Source of the DNA: Allodiplogaster sudhausi | Lineage: Eukaryota > Nematoda > Chromadorea > Rhabditida > Diplogasteridae | Reading direction: 5' to 3' | Assembly (NCBI GenBank): GCA_945643635.1 | Contig: CALZFC010000249.1 | Span: forward strand, 257,501-321,500 | DNA: 64,000 bases | Shown here: positions 27,576 to 37,577 of the stretch, piece by piece | Layout: each line of letters begins with the position of its first letter | How positions within the stretch are numbered: position 1 is the first letter of the stretch | Program-made: the position numbers and the translations under genes | The notes under the pieces: model-generated | What the model was told of the DNA's origin: nothing | The model's input: the letters and a program-made list of their open reading frames with translations, nothing else | The model's database searches: none

Positions 27576-29242
27576 CAAAACAAACACAAAAAAGCGCGAG
27601 CGATTTCGTGAAACCAAAGTCAATGGTGATTTCGGCTGTCAATTTTCGAGAAAATAAAGCTTACTGATAAAAAGATTCTTCCACCGAACATATATTGCCT
27701 TCTAATCGAAAACCAAAGCGCGCAATCCTTTCTTTTTACATAATTTTTATTTGATCCCTAAGAAGTATCAGTTGAGGTGTTTTCTATAAAATCTTTGCTT
27801 TCTGTTGTTTTATTGCTGAGTTTTTATTTTTATTTTTTTTATTCTTAATTTACTACTATTGTTTTACCTAACAAACTTTGTCAACAAGTGTAATTTTAAG
27901 CTAATTTTTTTGCATCGAAAATGCATTGAAATTGGTATGTTAATTTAAATTAATTGTTTACAAAAAAAACTGAATCGATGACAATATTATTTCCAGACCG
28001 TTGCTCGACTTCGGCTGTTTTTATTTTATCATCATAAAGTTAAAATTTTATATTTTGCCTTAAAATATCCGTCAATCATTTCCAGACCGCCACTCGCCGT
28101 CGATTTCCACGACGTCCCCGGCGGTGCCCGCTTGGCGGCGGCGCCTGCGCGGGAAGCTCTTCCGCTCAACTCTCCTCATCGTCGTCGCGCACTTCCTCAT
28201 CTGGCTGCCGTACAATGTCCTCGCGCTCGTCGAATACGTCGATCAGCCACTCTTTAAGTCAGTTTTCAGAGAAAACTAAAATTATTCCCACCTCTAATTC
28301 TTAATTTTGAAGGAGTCATAAACTCACGCTTGAATTCGCGCCCTTTTCCCATTTCATTTCTTAATGGAGACGTTGTACCTGAACGCGCATTGTCAGTGAG
28401 ATACGATGAGCGTAATGTAGTCTGGAATGTAGCACTCTTTGACAGTCATTATTATGGAGGGAAGGTAACATATGTATAATGCAATATTTGAATGCGATTT
28501 GCACGCATTCTCGGTTCCCCGACACACTCGGTAAGGAATCAAGCAACAGATTCTCTCCTCCTCTTCGCCCCCCCCCGCAATCGGAGCGTCGCAAAGATTT
28601 GCTAGATAATTATGGGCTCGTTGAAAAAGACGAAGAAGAAGAACTACTAGGCACTGCGTTGCTTATGGGATGCATAAGTAAAGAATTGGAGACACACAGA
28701 GATAGAGAGAGAGAGAGAGAATGAGAGACAACGAAAAGGAACGGCGGAGAGAGAAAGAGAGAGAGAAAATCCGAACACATGAATATGCTCACAAGTGGCC
28801 TCTAACGAGGCTGCTCGAACATCTAAAAGTGGCGCGGAATCCGGAGTGCTTAGTTTCAAAAGAATGTTTACTCCATATATAAGGTTCTGCTCGCTCAATC
28901 ACGTTTCCAGCTAATTAATAATACTTCAAAGAAAGAATAAAAATCAAATATGTATATACGACAAGAAGTAGAGATAAAGTAAGGTTTTCTGTATAAAAAT
29001 TCAGGAGCGACTGGAAGGTTGATCATGAAGGTTTGAATACAATTTCCATTAGGTCTCTTCTACATGCCAACATGAAGGCATCACCTTTAAAGTTCAGCTG
29101 GAATATAAAATAAAATATTATTTAACAGAATAATCCGTTCATTTCCTTTTCCAGAATGCTGAGCGACCACACGAATGTCATGAATGATCTGCAGCTGCTC
29201 ATCACGATCATCAATCCGTTCCTCTACGCCGTGTCAAAATAA
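20330..29242 (+). CDS. GnRH/AKH/corazonin-type peptide GPCR, receptor 1 (ten exons)
   Basis: Ten exons join in phase to 374 residues: 20387-20482 (CDS part of 20330-20482), 21266-21370, 23001-23117, 23342-23473, 23685-23833, 25284-25383, 25643-25738, 26780-26849, 28086-28257 and 29155-29242. It is a seven-helix class A receptor, expected to bind a peptide at the plasma membrane and signal through a G protein. Visible marks are NAS in the N-terminus, GIPSNLAVL (TM1), WRGGDALC with Cys108, LDRL (132-134 replaces DRY), the ECL2 cysteine in MQCTD (188), NNT and NIS sequons, FWGPLL (TM5), WLPYN (328-332) and NPFLY (366-370). GGDALCR and QCTD are typical of the GnRH/AKH group. The donors GTCAGC after 23117 and GTTAGC after 26849 are weak. 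The protein ends four residues after NPFLY, so the cytoplasmic tail is missing. Paralogue: 46906-58185. Confidence 0.85.
21381..21457 (+). repeat. tRNA-like sequence in intron of receptor 1, likely SINE head
   Basis: A perfect A box TGGCCGAGTGG (21390-21400) and B box GGTTCGATCCC (21434-21444) stand 10 bp after the exon 2 donor. The T-arm is only partly paired and the acceptor stem has mismatches, so this is probably a tRNA-derived SINE or tRNA pseudogene. Confidence 0.5.
22060..22600. repeat. GA tracts in receptor 1 intron
   Basis: Imperfect (GA)n runs at 22063-22120, 22305-22390 and 22480-22598 are separated by single-copy-looking DNA. All are purine-rich on the coding strand of the host gene. 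Further GA runs in this gene lie at 24630-24695, 25493-25621, 26265-26330 and 28695-28770. Confidence 0.75.
25556..25621. repeat. (GA)n run abutting the TM5 exon
   Basis: A nearly pure (GA)n run ends about 20 bp before the TM5 exon acceptor at 25642. It leaves only a short CTCTCTCCTCAG pyrimidine tract for the acceptor. Confidence 0.8.
27539..27574. repeat. (TA)18 microsatellite
   Basis: Eighteen uninterrupted TA dinucleotides lie in the receptor 1 intron between exons 26780-26849 and 28086-28257. Confidence 0.95.
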
Positions 29243-29307
29243 AATGGAATGTTCAGCTAATTAATTAGCAGGAATATTTGACTAATTTATTGGAAGGAAT
29301 ATTTAGT

Positions 29308-29740
29308 TACCGTATTTTCTCTATTAGTACCCCCGGGGGTTCTATTTTTCAATACCCGGGCGAGAGGGGGGCACTATTAGAGGGAGGGGTTCTATTTTTC
29401 AATGTGAGACACTAAAAGTTTGATAACAACATTTTCTTCTCCAAAAAAAGAAGAATCATAGCTCGAATTCATAGGAATCATCACTGGAATATCCATTTTA
29501 CCACATATTTTGAATGAATTTGCAATAATTCATTGGGGAGAGCATCTCATGCCTCCAGGATCCATTCGAGGTACGTCTCGAGCTGAGATATTAGGCTGTT
29601 AGGGGGGGGCACTATAGGAGGGGGGTTCTACTAGAGGGAGGGGGTACTATTTTTCAATACCCTCGCGAGAGGGGGGCACTATTAGAGGGGGGGGGGTGGG
29701 TTCTAATAAAGGGGGGGGTACTAATAGAGAAAATACGGTA
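29308..29740. mobile_element. MITE with TACCGTATTTTCTC inverted ends
   Basis: The left end TACCGTATTTTCTC...GTACCCCC and right end GGGGGTACTAATAGAG...ATACGGTA are inverted copies of about 27 bp. TA at both outer edges could be the target duplication. Subterminal G runs and repeated GGGGGGCACTATTAGAGG and TTCTATTTTTCAATA motifs occur in direct and related order. There is no coding capacity. It begins only 66 bp after the stop codon of receptor 1, so it may provide that gene's 3' end. Confidence 0.7.
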
Positions 29741-30858
29741 AACATAGTGTTCACTATTAAATTCCGGTTTTGTCTGTTGCTTTGTAACCAATTTATTTTG
29801 GTCACACTAAAAAATAACAGTCCTCAAAATTAATGTCTGGTTCTCGCGACGGGTACCATAAATATTACAATAAAAATATAATGTTGTTATACTCATTTAC
29901 TAGCAAATGTTGCCGTGTCATATAATTTTTTTTTGAATTATTGCTTAAAAAATGCGTGATTCTCTGACAAGGAGTGAATTTAGAACTGCTAATTATCGTA
30001 CGTTTTATTTGTTTCCAATTTGTTCAGCCCATACGTCAAACGAAATAAAGCTTTTGTTACTTTCCCGCTTTGTTTTCAGTTATGAGTTATAGTTATAATA
30101 ATTGATTGCATAATATTCAACCGAGCTAAACGACTTCTGAATCAGCTGCCTGATTTACCACCTTCCACTTTATGACTTCGCAACGTATGTGATCCACCGG
30201 TTCGCGGGAGGCCAGAAGAAAAAAGCAACCAATTTCTCTCCTTTGCAGGATCCTTGCTAAATTGTGTGCATTGAGAAATTAGAAAGTGTAACATGTCTAT
30301 TTCGTTCCCAGGGGGATATTCTTGTACTGTGCAGGTAGTAAATGACCACAGTCAAATATTGTTGTCTGACACAAATGTTCGTGACGACTAATAGGGATTT
30401 AATTATTTAAAAAATTCTGAACTTTTCTTCTTTTTAATTCGCAGATTTCGCACAGGAAAACATACCTTGATTCATAAATTAATTGCATGAATTTGAAATT
30501 AGTACGCTTCGTTTTATTCTGCGAGACAGTAATAGACGGAAAGATAAGAATAGAACTGCTAAAAAAAATGTAGCTAAAAAGAAATAAATATGGAAAAATA
30601 AAGAAATTGGAGAGAGGAATTTGGAGCGAAAGACAAAAGATCCTTTTTGTACCCGGCATGTCTTTCGCTTTCTCCCACTTTCTACCTGTGACTCTCTCTC
30701 AATTTTTTTTCTCTCTCTCTCTTTTTATATCTCTCATTCTTGCTCTTTCTTTCTCAATTTCCCAGTTTCTTTGCTCTCACTCTTCTTGTTGTGCTCGCTA
30801 CATTTCCTGATTCTGCTGCAGCTTCTTCTTCCCGGACTTAAGTGTGAGCACTGAGAGC

Positions 30859-30891
<33 letters not shown>

Positions 30892-31065
30892 ACGAGAGAG
30901 AGAGAGAGCGAGAAAGAGAGAGAGAGAGAAAACAGATAAATGGGAACTATGCGAAAGGGAGAGAGAGTAAGTGAGAGATAAAGAAGATGGCGTGAGAGAA
31001 AGAGCTGGAAAGCACGAATACAGATAAATTAGGTATAAAATATTAGGAAGGAAGCCATGAGAAGC

Positions 31066-31109
<44 letters not shown>

Positions 31110-31136
31110 AAAGAGAGATAGAGAGAGCGCGCGAGA

Positions 31137-31182
<46 letters not shown>

Positions 31183-31303
31183 AGAGCGAGAAAGAGAAAG
31201 AGAGATAAAGAGAGAGCGAGAAAGAGAAAGAGAGAGAGAGAGAGAGAGAGCGAGAAAGAGAAAGAGAAAGAGAAAGAGAGAGAGAGAGAGAAATAGAGCG
31301 AGA

Positions 31304-31353
<50 letters not shown>

Positions 31354-31555
31354 AGAGAAGACTTCACACGCCAACCCATTCAGTGCTTGTTTTCGAGTCG
31401 CCGTGTGCATTTTTACTCGAGTTCCAGTTACTACTCCGCAATTTTTAGTGTTAGTTGAGCTTCTCGCGCTCTTATCTCCCTCTCCCATTTCACTCTCTGC
31501 ATCTCTCTTCGCTTTCTCTAAACCCTCTCTCTCTCCCCTCTTCTTTCTCTTTCCA

Positions 31556-31597
<42 letters not shown>

Positions 31598-32215
31598 CTC
31601 CTTCCAAGAATATCGTCGCCCGCAAATCGTTCTATTGTTGCCTTGAGTCTTCATGGTATAGCTGCCATTAAATGGTATACACGCGTGCGTGGTATATAAG
31701 CGAAAGAACGGAATAAAGAAGAAGAGAAGAAGATTAGAAAAGAGAGCAAAGTGAGAGAGAGATAGAGAGAGAAAAAGGGAGACTCCGGAGATGTTGAAGG
31801 ATGAAACTAGGATAATTCGTTCAGATAATAATTTTTTCTCCAACATAACACATCGTGATAACAGTCATCCTAGTTCATGATGAAATTCGACAACACAATT
31901 GAAGTGGAAACCACCGGTTCGAAACTGATGTAGGTATTGTGCTGTATTTCTTTTTTTATTACCAATCACTAGTAAAAAGAAGGAGACGAAGAAAAGAAAG
32001 AGAAAAAGAAGCAACATTCTCAAATGGTAAATCTATGCTAGAACGAAAAACGATACATATGTACATAACAATTCAAGAGGGTAATTTCTGTTTCTGCTTG
32101 AGTTTATTCTATCTTTTTACAAAGATGACTCACGCTGCTTTTTATCTTATTTCTTATTACTTTGGGCTTTGATCGCGAATAAGAACAAAATTTTTTTCCA
32201 GAATTTTACTCACTA
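29741..32215. other. intergenic, AT-rich then GA/CT-rich
   Basis: Nothing gene-like was found. The stretch 29741-30640 is AT-rich with weak frames. CT repeats occur at 30690-30780 and 31480-31600. A very long GA block spans 30858-31353. No splice-supported exons. Confidence 0.5.
30858..31353. repeat. long (GA)n block, about 500 bp
   Basis: Dense GAGA arrays include repeated GCGAGAAAGAGAAAGAGA units, interrupted only by about 100 bp of unique DNA near 30930-31060. This is the largest purine block in the window; the long Leu/Ser frame on the other strand is its shadow. Confidence 0.85.
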
Positions 32216-32798
32216 CAATTACAATTACAATTTATCGTTGTATCAGGCCGATTGTGGGATGAGCACAATCGGCCTTATTGGCTTGTTGGCTCGCTTTTAC
32301 GAGAATGTCCGACATATTGACAAATCAGAAGCTTCGGCTGAAGATACGTCGAAAATTCTTTGAAGCCTACGTTACCCCCCGTGGTTTTGTATGGATCAGA
32401 GTGTTGGACCCTCGATAGAAGTGGGCGCGAGAGGTTAGAAAGAGCGCAAAGAAGAATGGAGAGTGCAATGCTTGGTCTGACCCTTCAAGATCGGATAAGG
32501 AATGTGGACCTGAGACGCTGGACAGGAATCAAGGATTGGCTCAAGATGACATTCAAGAGGAAGATGGATTGGGCAATCAAGATCGACCAAATGGAACAGA
32601 ATCGGTGGGCCTACATCTCCACCTACTGGATCCCCAACGAAGCAGTCCATCGACGTAGGCCCGGTCGTCCATCCATTCGCTGGCGAGACCATCTTCCCTG
32701 ACCACTTTCTCTCCCTCTCACTCATATCCCGCAATGAAGTTGACGCTCGGCCTATAACATCCCTGTGCTCATCCCACAATCGGCCTGATACAACGATA
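32216..32798. mobile_element. folded-back RTE-type LINE 3' fragment with 14-bp target duplication
   Basis: The insert is flanked by identical AATTTTACTCACTA copies (32202-32215 and 32799-32812). Its left side begins with a (CAATTA)n tail (32216-32232). A 35-bp inverted repeat, TATCGTTGTATCAGG...GAGCACA, occupies 32233-32267 and, reversed, 32764-32798. The tail at the left places the RNA 3' end on the minus strand, yet the RT remnant inside runs on the plus strand. Target duplication plus a repeat tail indicates target-primed retroposition. Confidence 0.7.
32360..32701 (+). pseudogene. RTE-clade reverse transcriptase C-terminal remnant
   Basis: The frame contains LYGSECWTLDRSGRERLE, RRMESAMLGLTLQDRIRN, RRWTGIKDWLK and GRPSIRWRDHLP. 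This series is typical of the region after the reverse transcriptase core in RTE-type LINEs, with the usual order YGSE.W, RRMERAMLG, RDRIRN and GRP..RW. Just upstream the remnant continues in another frame (LRLKIRRKFFEAYVTP, ending about 32375), so there is a frameshift near the beginning. The catalytic core and the endonuclease are absent. It lies inside the folded-back element 32216-32798 and is not expected to be functional. Confidence 0.8.
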
Positions 32799-33503
32799 AA
32801 TTTTACTCACTATTAGATTTTTTCATTAATATCTTCCAATTTATTTACTGTTCCGCTTGTTCGCTCCTTCTAATCCTTCCATCCTAATTACATTGATTTT
32901 AGTGTCAATAGATATGCTTGAACTTAATTAGTGCCATCATAGAAAAACAGGGGTGGGGGATTTAATGTTAGCCATAAAAGGGAGTGGGGGGGGGGTGGCA
33001 AGATAAAGCCCTAGCGGTTTCCATTGAAGAGCAGCAGGATAAGAACGAAACAAGTCGGAAAGCTATTCGATTAGTTACTGAATAGCGCGATCGATTTACC
33101 GATCGCTCTATTCACAATCAGTATTTATTGAAATGAAGGAAAAAGAGTTAAACATTCAGATAGAGTGAGAGTGTGAGGGAGAGAGAAGGTGAGAGTGAAC
33201 GAGAGAGTGAGAGAGAGAAAGAGAGAGAGAGTGAGAGAGAGGGAGAGAGAGAGGCCAAAGAGGCAGACAGACAGAGAAGGAGCCTCTCGCGTTCTTTAGT
33301 CAACGTCAATCAAATTTGTCTCTCGTCAGAGCCTTCCTCCGCGTGTTCTCGATGACCACACGAAATTCGTTCCAGAAAACGTGGAAGAAGCTCCTTGGGC
33401 CCGACATATTTTGTTGGTGGCTTAGAGAAGATCTTGAGACATTTGGATTTCCTTCTCTCTCTCTCACTCACTCTGTTCGCCTCTCTCTCTCTCCATCTGC
33501 TAT

Positions 33504-33540
<37 letters not shown>

Positions 33541-33712
33541 CTCACCCTCCAACTCTCCATTTCTCTCTCTCGCCCTCTCTCCCTTGGTCTCTCTCAATCT
33601 AATGATAAGCTCTCCAAACACAATCCTTCTGTTTTCGAAGAGATATGTATAGCCTGGGGGATAAGAAGAAACGTGCCGAAATGCCGTCGACGTATTTATT
33701 GTTTCTTACAAT

Positions 33713-33755
<43 letters not shown>

Positions 33756-34161
33756 AGAGACAAGGAGAGAGAGGGAAAGAGAGAGAGAAGGATAGAGAAA
33801 TAAGGAGAGAGAGAGAGCGAGAGAAAGAGAGAGATATCTTTCTATTTTCTATCCTCAGCCTTGTTCTTACCTCACATATTCTGATCTCCCATTTCCATCT
33901 GTCCGCTTCTCTTTTCGCCTTCCATCGTACGTACATACGTAGTTATTTATTTGCAAGACCCCACCAAAAAGGTTCAAAAACCCTATCCTTCTGAACCCTC
34001 TTCTTGTTTTCTCCCTATTTTCCTTATCTCGCTCCTCTCTCTCTCTCTCTCTCTCTCTCTGCCAGCCTCCATATCTCCAACCTTCACTTCCTCTCTCTTA
34101 GCCACGCCCACTCCTTCAAATTGGACAGTTAGACAAAGTCTCCCCGTGTGTGAACCACGCC
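32799..34161. repeat. CT/GA tracts between two mobile elements
   Basis: GA runs at 33165-33260 and 33712-33835 and CT runs at 33455-33600 and 34035-34070 dominate. The only non-repeat islands, 32815-33120 and 33300-33440, have no supported exon. Confidence 0.6.
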
Positions 34162-36023
34162 TTAAGAGAGCCTCTCTCTAAGGGTCAAGGACTGCCTGCC
34201 CCGGGGACCGATGTTCGATTTTGACTACCAGAACTTTATGAGTGATACATGGATAGATTATAAGGAAAACTAGACGGTTGAAAAGTTTGAGAAATTTTTT
34301 TTCTCCAAGCCACCACCCAAAATATGTAAAAAATTCGATGTTCTGTAACTTGCTTCATTTACAAGATTTTTTACTTTTCTTTTTTTTTATCTGATTTCTC
34401 ATTCAAAACTGCACAAAAAAGTCCCAGATAACTGTTTCTGAAAAGATTCATTTTAATAGACTTTTTCCGGATACAAATTTTTAGGACTAAAAAAAATGTT
34501 ATTTTTTGTGTTTTTTTCATTTTTGCCGGTCCATTTCCAGAGAAACCATTCCATAATATGAAAGTAGAGGAAAAAGTACATGATATATGTTTCTACGAAA
34601 AGGATTTGAGGACACCTTTTTTGGGTATCAATTTTTGAATACTATATGCGATCAAGTGCTGCACCGCAGTTTAAGCTCCATATCTGTTTTCCCTTTTTAC
34701 CTTTTCATCTGCAAAGGAAGTATAATGGTGTAGTTTTTTATTCTCTACAAATCATGTCTATACGGAACTTTCATACTTCCCGAAAAATAAAGTTTAGACA
34801 TAAAAATTCAATTTTTCGATTTTTCGTATACGTCTGCCGTCGGGTTTTTTGACATTTTCCGTATTTCATAGATCGATTTCCAGATAATATTCACTGCTAT
34901 CTAGAAGAGGAAAGAAAACTGCATAGAATATCATTTTATTATAGGAATCTGAGAACACTATTTTTAGATATATGAATTTTAATCGGCGATAGATGAAAAA
35001 CTGTGTCGTTCAGCCATTTACCTACCGTAACTTTTTAAAATGACGTCATAATAAAAAATAAACATGATATTCGTGTTCCTCGCATCAATGAACCCCCTTA
35101 GGGTGATTTTAAGAGAAAAATTCAATTCGAACATTTTGGGGCAAGACTCGCCGAACAGTAAGTGATGCCACTGTCGCACATTATCGCCGATTAAAATTCA
35201 TATATCTAAAAATAGTGTTCTCAGATTAATATAATAAAATGATATTCTATGCAGTTTTCTTTCCTCTTCAAGATAGCAGTGAATATTATCTGGAAATCGA
35301 TCTATGAAATACGGAAAATGTCAAAAAAAAACCCGACGGCAGACGTATACGAAAAACCGAAAAATTGAATTTTTATGTCTAAACTTTATTTTTCGGGAAG
35401 TATCAAAGTTCCGCATAGACATGATTTGTATAGAATAAAAAACTACACCATTATACTTGCTTTGCAGATGAAAAGGTAAAAAGGGAAAACAGATATGGAG
35501 CTTAAACTGCGTTGCAGCACTTGATCGCATATAGTATTCAAAAATTGATACCCAAAAAAGGTGTCCTCAAATCCTTTTCGTAGAAACATATATCATGTAC
35601 TTTTTCCTCTACTTTCATATTATGGAATGGTTTCTCTGGAAAGGGACCGGCAAAAATGAAAAAAACACAAAAAATAACATTTTTTTTAGTAATAAAAATT
35701 TGTATCCGGAAAAAGTCTATTAAAATGAATCTTTTCAGAAACAGTTATCTGGGACTTTTTTGTGCAGTTTTGAATGAGCAATCAGATAAAAAAAAGTAAA
35801 GTAAAAATCTTGTAAATGAAGCAAGTTACAGAACATCGAATTTTTGACATATTTTGGGTGGTGGCGTGGAGAAAAAAAATTTCTCAAACTTTTCAACCGT
35901 CTAGTTTTCCTTATAATCTATCCATGTATCACTCATAAAGTTCTGGTAGTCAAAATCGAACATCGGTCCCCGGGGCAGGCACCAATGGCGTCCTCCTTGA
36001 ACCTTACAGAGAGGCTCTCTTAA
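34162..36023. mobile_element. 1.86 kb foldback element with about 830-bp arms and TTAA ends
   Basis: The left arm (34162-34990) and right arm (35186-36023) are inverted copies differing at scattered single bases. They surround a loop of about 195 bp (34991-35185). Outer ends read TTAAGAGAGCCTCTCT and its reverse complement, so TTAA at both edges may be a target duplication, as in the piggyBac group, though the inner ends lack the usual CCC/GGG. Neither arm encodes a recognisable protein; the mirrored 68/69-residue frames are the same DNA read twice. A transcript would fold into a very long hairpin. A CR1-like LINE begins directly at its right edge. Confidence 0.85.
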
Positions 36024-36357
36024 TTTCCCTCTCCGGGAAGAAGAGGAAGGATGCTCCTCCTCCCTTTCAGCTTCTGGCTACGCACACCGCGAATGTCTGT
36101 TCATTTCTCTCGCCACCTCACTCCCCGCTCTCTCCTCTCTCACTCCCCGCTCTCTCCTCTCACTGAGCGGTCGGTTCGTGGCTCGCTCCTTCCTAAGCCA
36201 CATCTCCTCTCCGCGACGCCCCTCGTGCCTGGGGGGCAAAGCTTCTTTCAATCAGGCACCACGCCAGGTTCATCTTCTCTCTCCGGCCACCCCTCATACC
36301 CTAGGGCCAAGGGAAATATTTCTGTGATCTTCGGCCCATTCTTGGTTACGTCACAAT

Positions 36358-37575
36358 ATGGCGACTAATGTTGATTCCGCTGCCGTTTCCTCTTTAATTC
36401 AGAGCAACAAGCTGAAGAGACCACGTCCCGCGGATGATGACACTCTCTCTCTCTCTACCGATGATGTCCTCAACTACCTCTTCGAGAAGCTCTCCTCTCT
36501 CACCGCCACGGTCTCCTCGCTCGAGTCTAACTCCGCATTAAAGGACCTTCTCATCAACGAGCTGACAAGTTCCATCTCCACCCTTTCCGAGAAGTGCGAA
36601 TCCCTTGAAGCACTCCTGGCCCAAGCACCCAGCCACTCCACTCATGCTTCCAATGATGTGATTGATGTGATTCAAGTGATTGATGATGATATTGATATGT
36701 CTTCCAATGACAATGCCTCCCCCCCCTCTTCCTCCTCTTCTCCACCCTGGGATTTCTCCCGCGAAACAGAGGAAGAGATTAGAGACCGCCACGAGCGCCG
36801 TCGAGCTCTGGTCATTTACGGCATCCCTGTTCTTTCTGCCGAATCCCCTACCCAAACGGCAAATGCTTACTACAATGCAGTCCTCGGACTCCTCGATTGT
36901 CTAAATCTTCCTTGCCTTCCCCTCGCTGTCTATCCCCTCGTAGACCAGGCGCGCAAGCCATCTTCAAATCCCCTCAAGGTCGTCCTCCCCACATCCAAGT
37001 TTCAAATCCTAGCCATCTCCAATGCCCACAGACTCCGCCATTCTCCCACCTATTCCAATTGTTTCCTCCTTCCATCGCGTACTTTCGCCCAGCGGGGCAT
37101 TGTTCCCTCTCCCCCCAAACTCCCTGACTTCTCTCGCTTCTACACCAAACCACATGGCCGCCGCTCGGCCCCTAACACCCTGCCCCCCCGCCCTCTCTCA
37201 TCTCGCGTGGCCATCCGCAGGCCTTCTCACTCTCCCTCTCTTTCTCACTCTAACTCTCACTCTAACAACTCTCACTCTCACTCTAACAACCCTCCTATCT
37301 TCACTAACCCCTCCTACGCGTCCGCGGTCACCCGCGTCCTTCATAACCACTCACCTCCTTCTCACATCTCTCACCACTACTCTCAACACCCACTGCCTCT
37401 CTCTCAGCCGCCACAGCCTCTCTCTCCTCCCACTCCCCTTCTCTCTCTCAACTACCCACCCAACCCCTACCAACCTTCTCCAATGCCTCCCCTCAATCCC
37501 TCTCCTCCCAACTACTCCTTCCCACCCCCTAACCCTCCCCCTTTTTACCACCCCCATCCCCAATACCAATTCTAA
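36358..37575 (+). CDS. CR1-like ORF1 protein (RNA-binding)
   Basis: An intact 405-codon frame starts at ATG 36358. Residues 35-92 are heptad-like and rich in Leu/Ser/Glu (YLFEKLSSLTATVSSLES), suggesting a coiled coil for multimerisation. Residues 146-247 (ERRRALVIYGIP, NPLKVVLPTSKF, ILAISNAHRLRH, RTFAQRG) match the RRM-like nucleic-acid-binding domain of LINE ORF1 proteins. The tail, 250-405, is Pro/Ser/His-rich. No CCHC knuckles are seen. By analogy the protein coats element RNA and assists reverse transcription. The frame has no break, in contrast to ORF2. It overlaps the open ORF2 frame in the -1 register, with a CCCTTTT heptamer at 37539-37545. Confidence 0.85.
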   Translation: MATNVDSAAVSSLIQSNKLKRPRPADDDTLSLSTDDVLNYLFEKLSSLTATVSSLESNSALKDLLINELTSSISTLSEKCESLEALLAQAPSHSTHASNDVIDVIQVIDDDIDMSSNDNASPPSSSSSPPWDFSRETEEEIRDRHERRRALVIYGIPVLSAESPTQTANAYYNAVLGLLDCLNLPCLPLAVYPLVDQARKPSSNPLKVVLPTSKFQILAISNAHRLRHSPTYSNCFLLPSRTFAQRGIVPSPPKLPDFSRFYTKPHGRRSAPNTLPPRPLSSRVAIRRPSHSPSLSHSNSHSNNSHSHSNNPPIFTNPSYASAVTRVLHNHSPPSHISHHYSQHPLPLSQPPQPLSPPTPLLSLNYPPNPYQPSPMPPLNPSPPNYSFPPPNPPPFYHPHPQYQF

Positions 37576-37577
37576 CC

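Noticed and set aside
30838..31488. 216-codon minus-strand open frame
   Set aside because: Entirely Leu/Ser/Phe repeats encoded by the (GA)n block read on the other strand; no start context or domain.
34646..34852. 68-codon frame and its mirror copy at 35321-35530
   Set aside because: The two are the same sequence in opposite arms of the foldback element; AT-rich composition and no domain.
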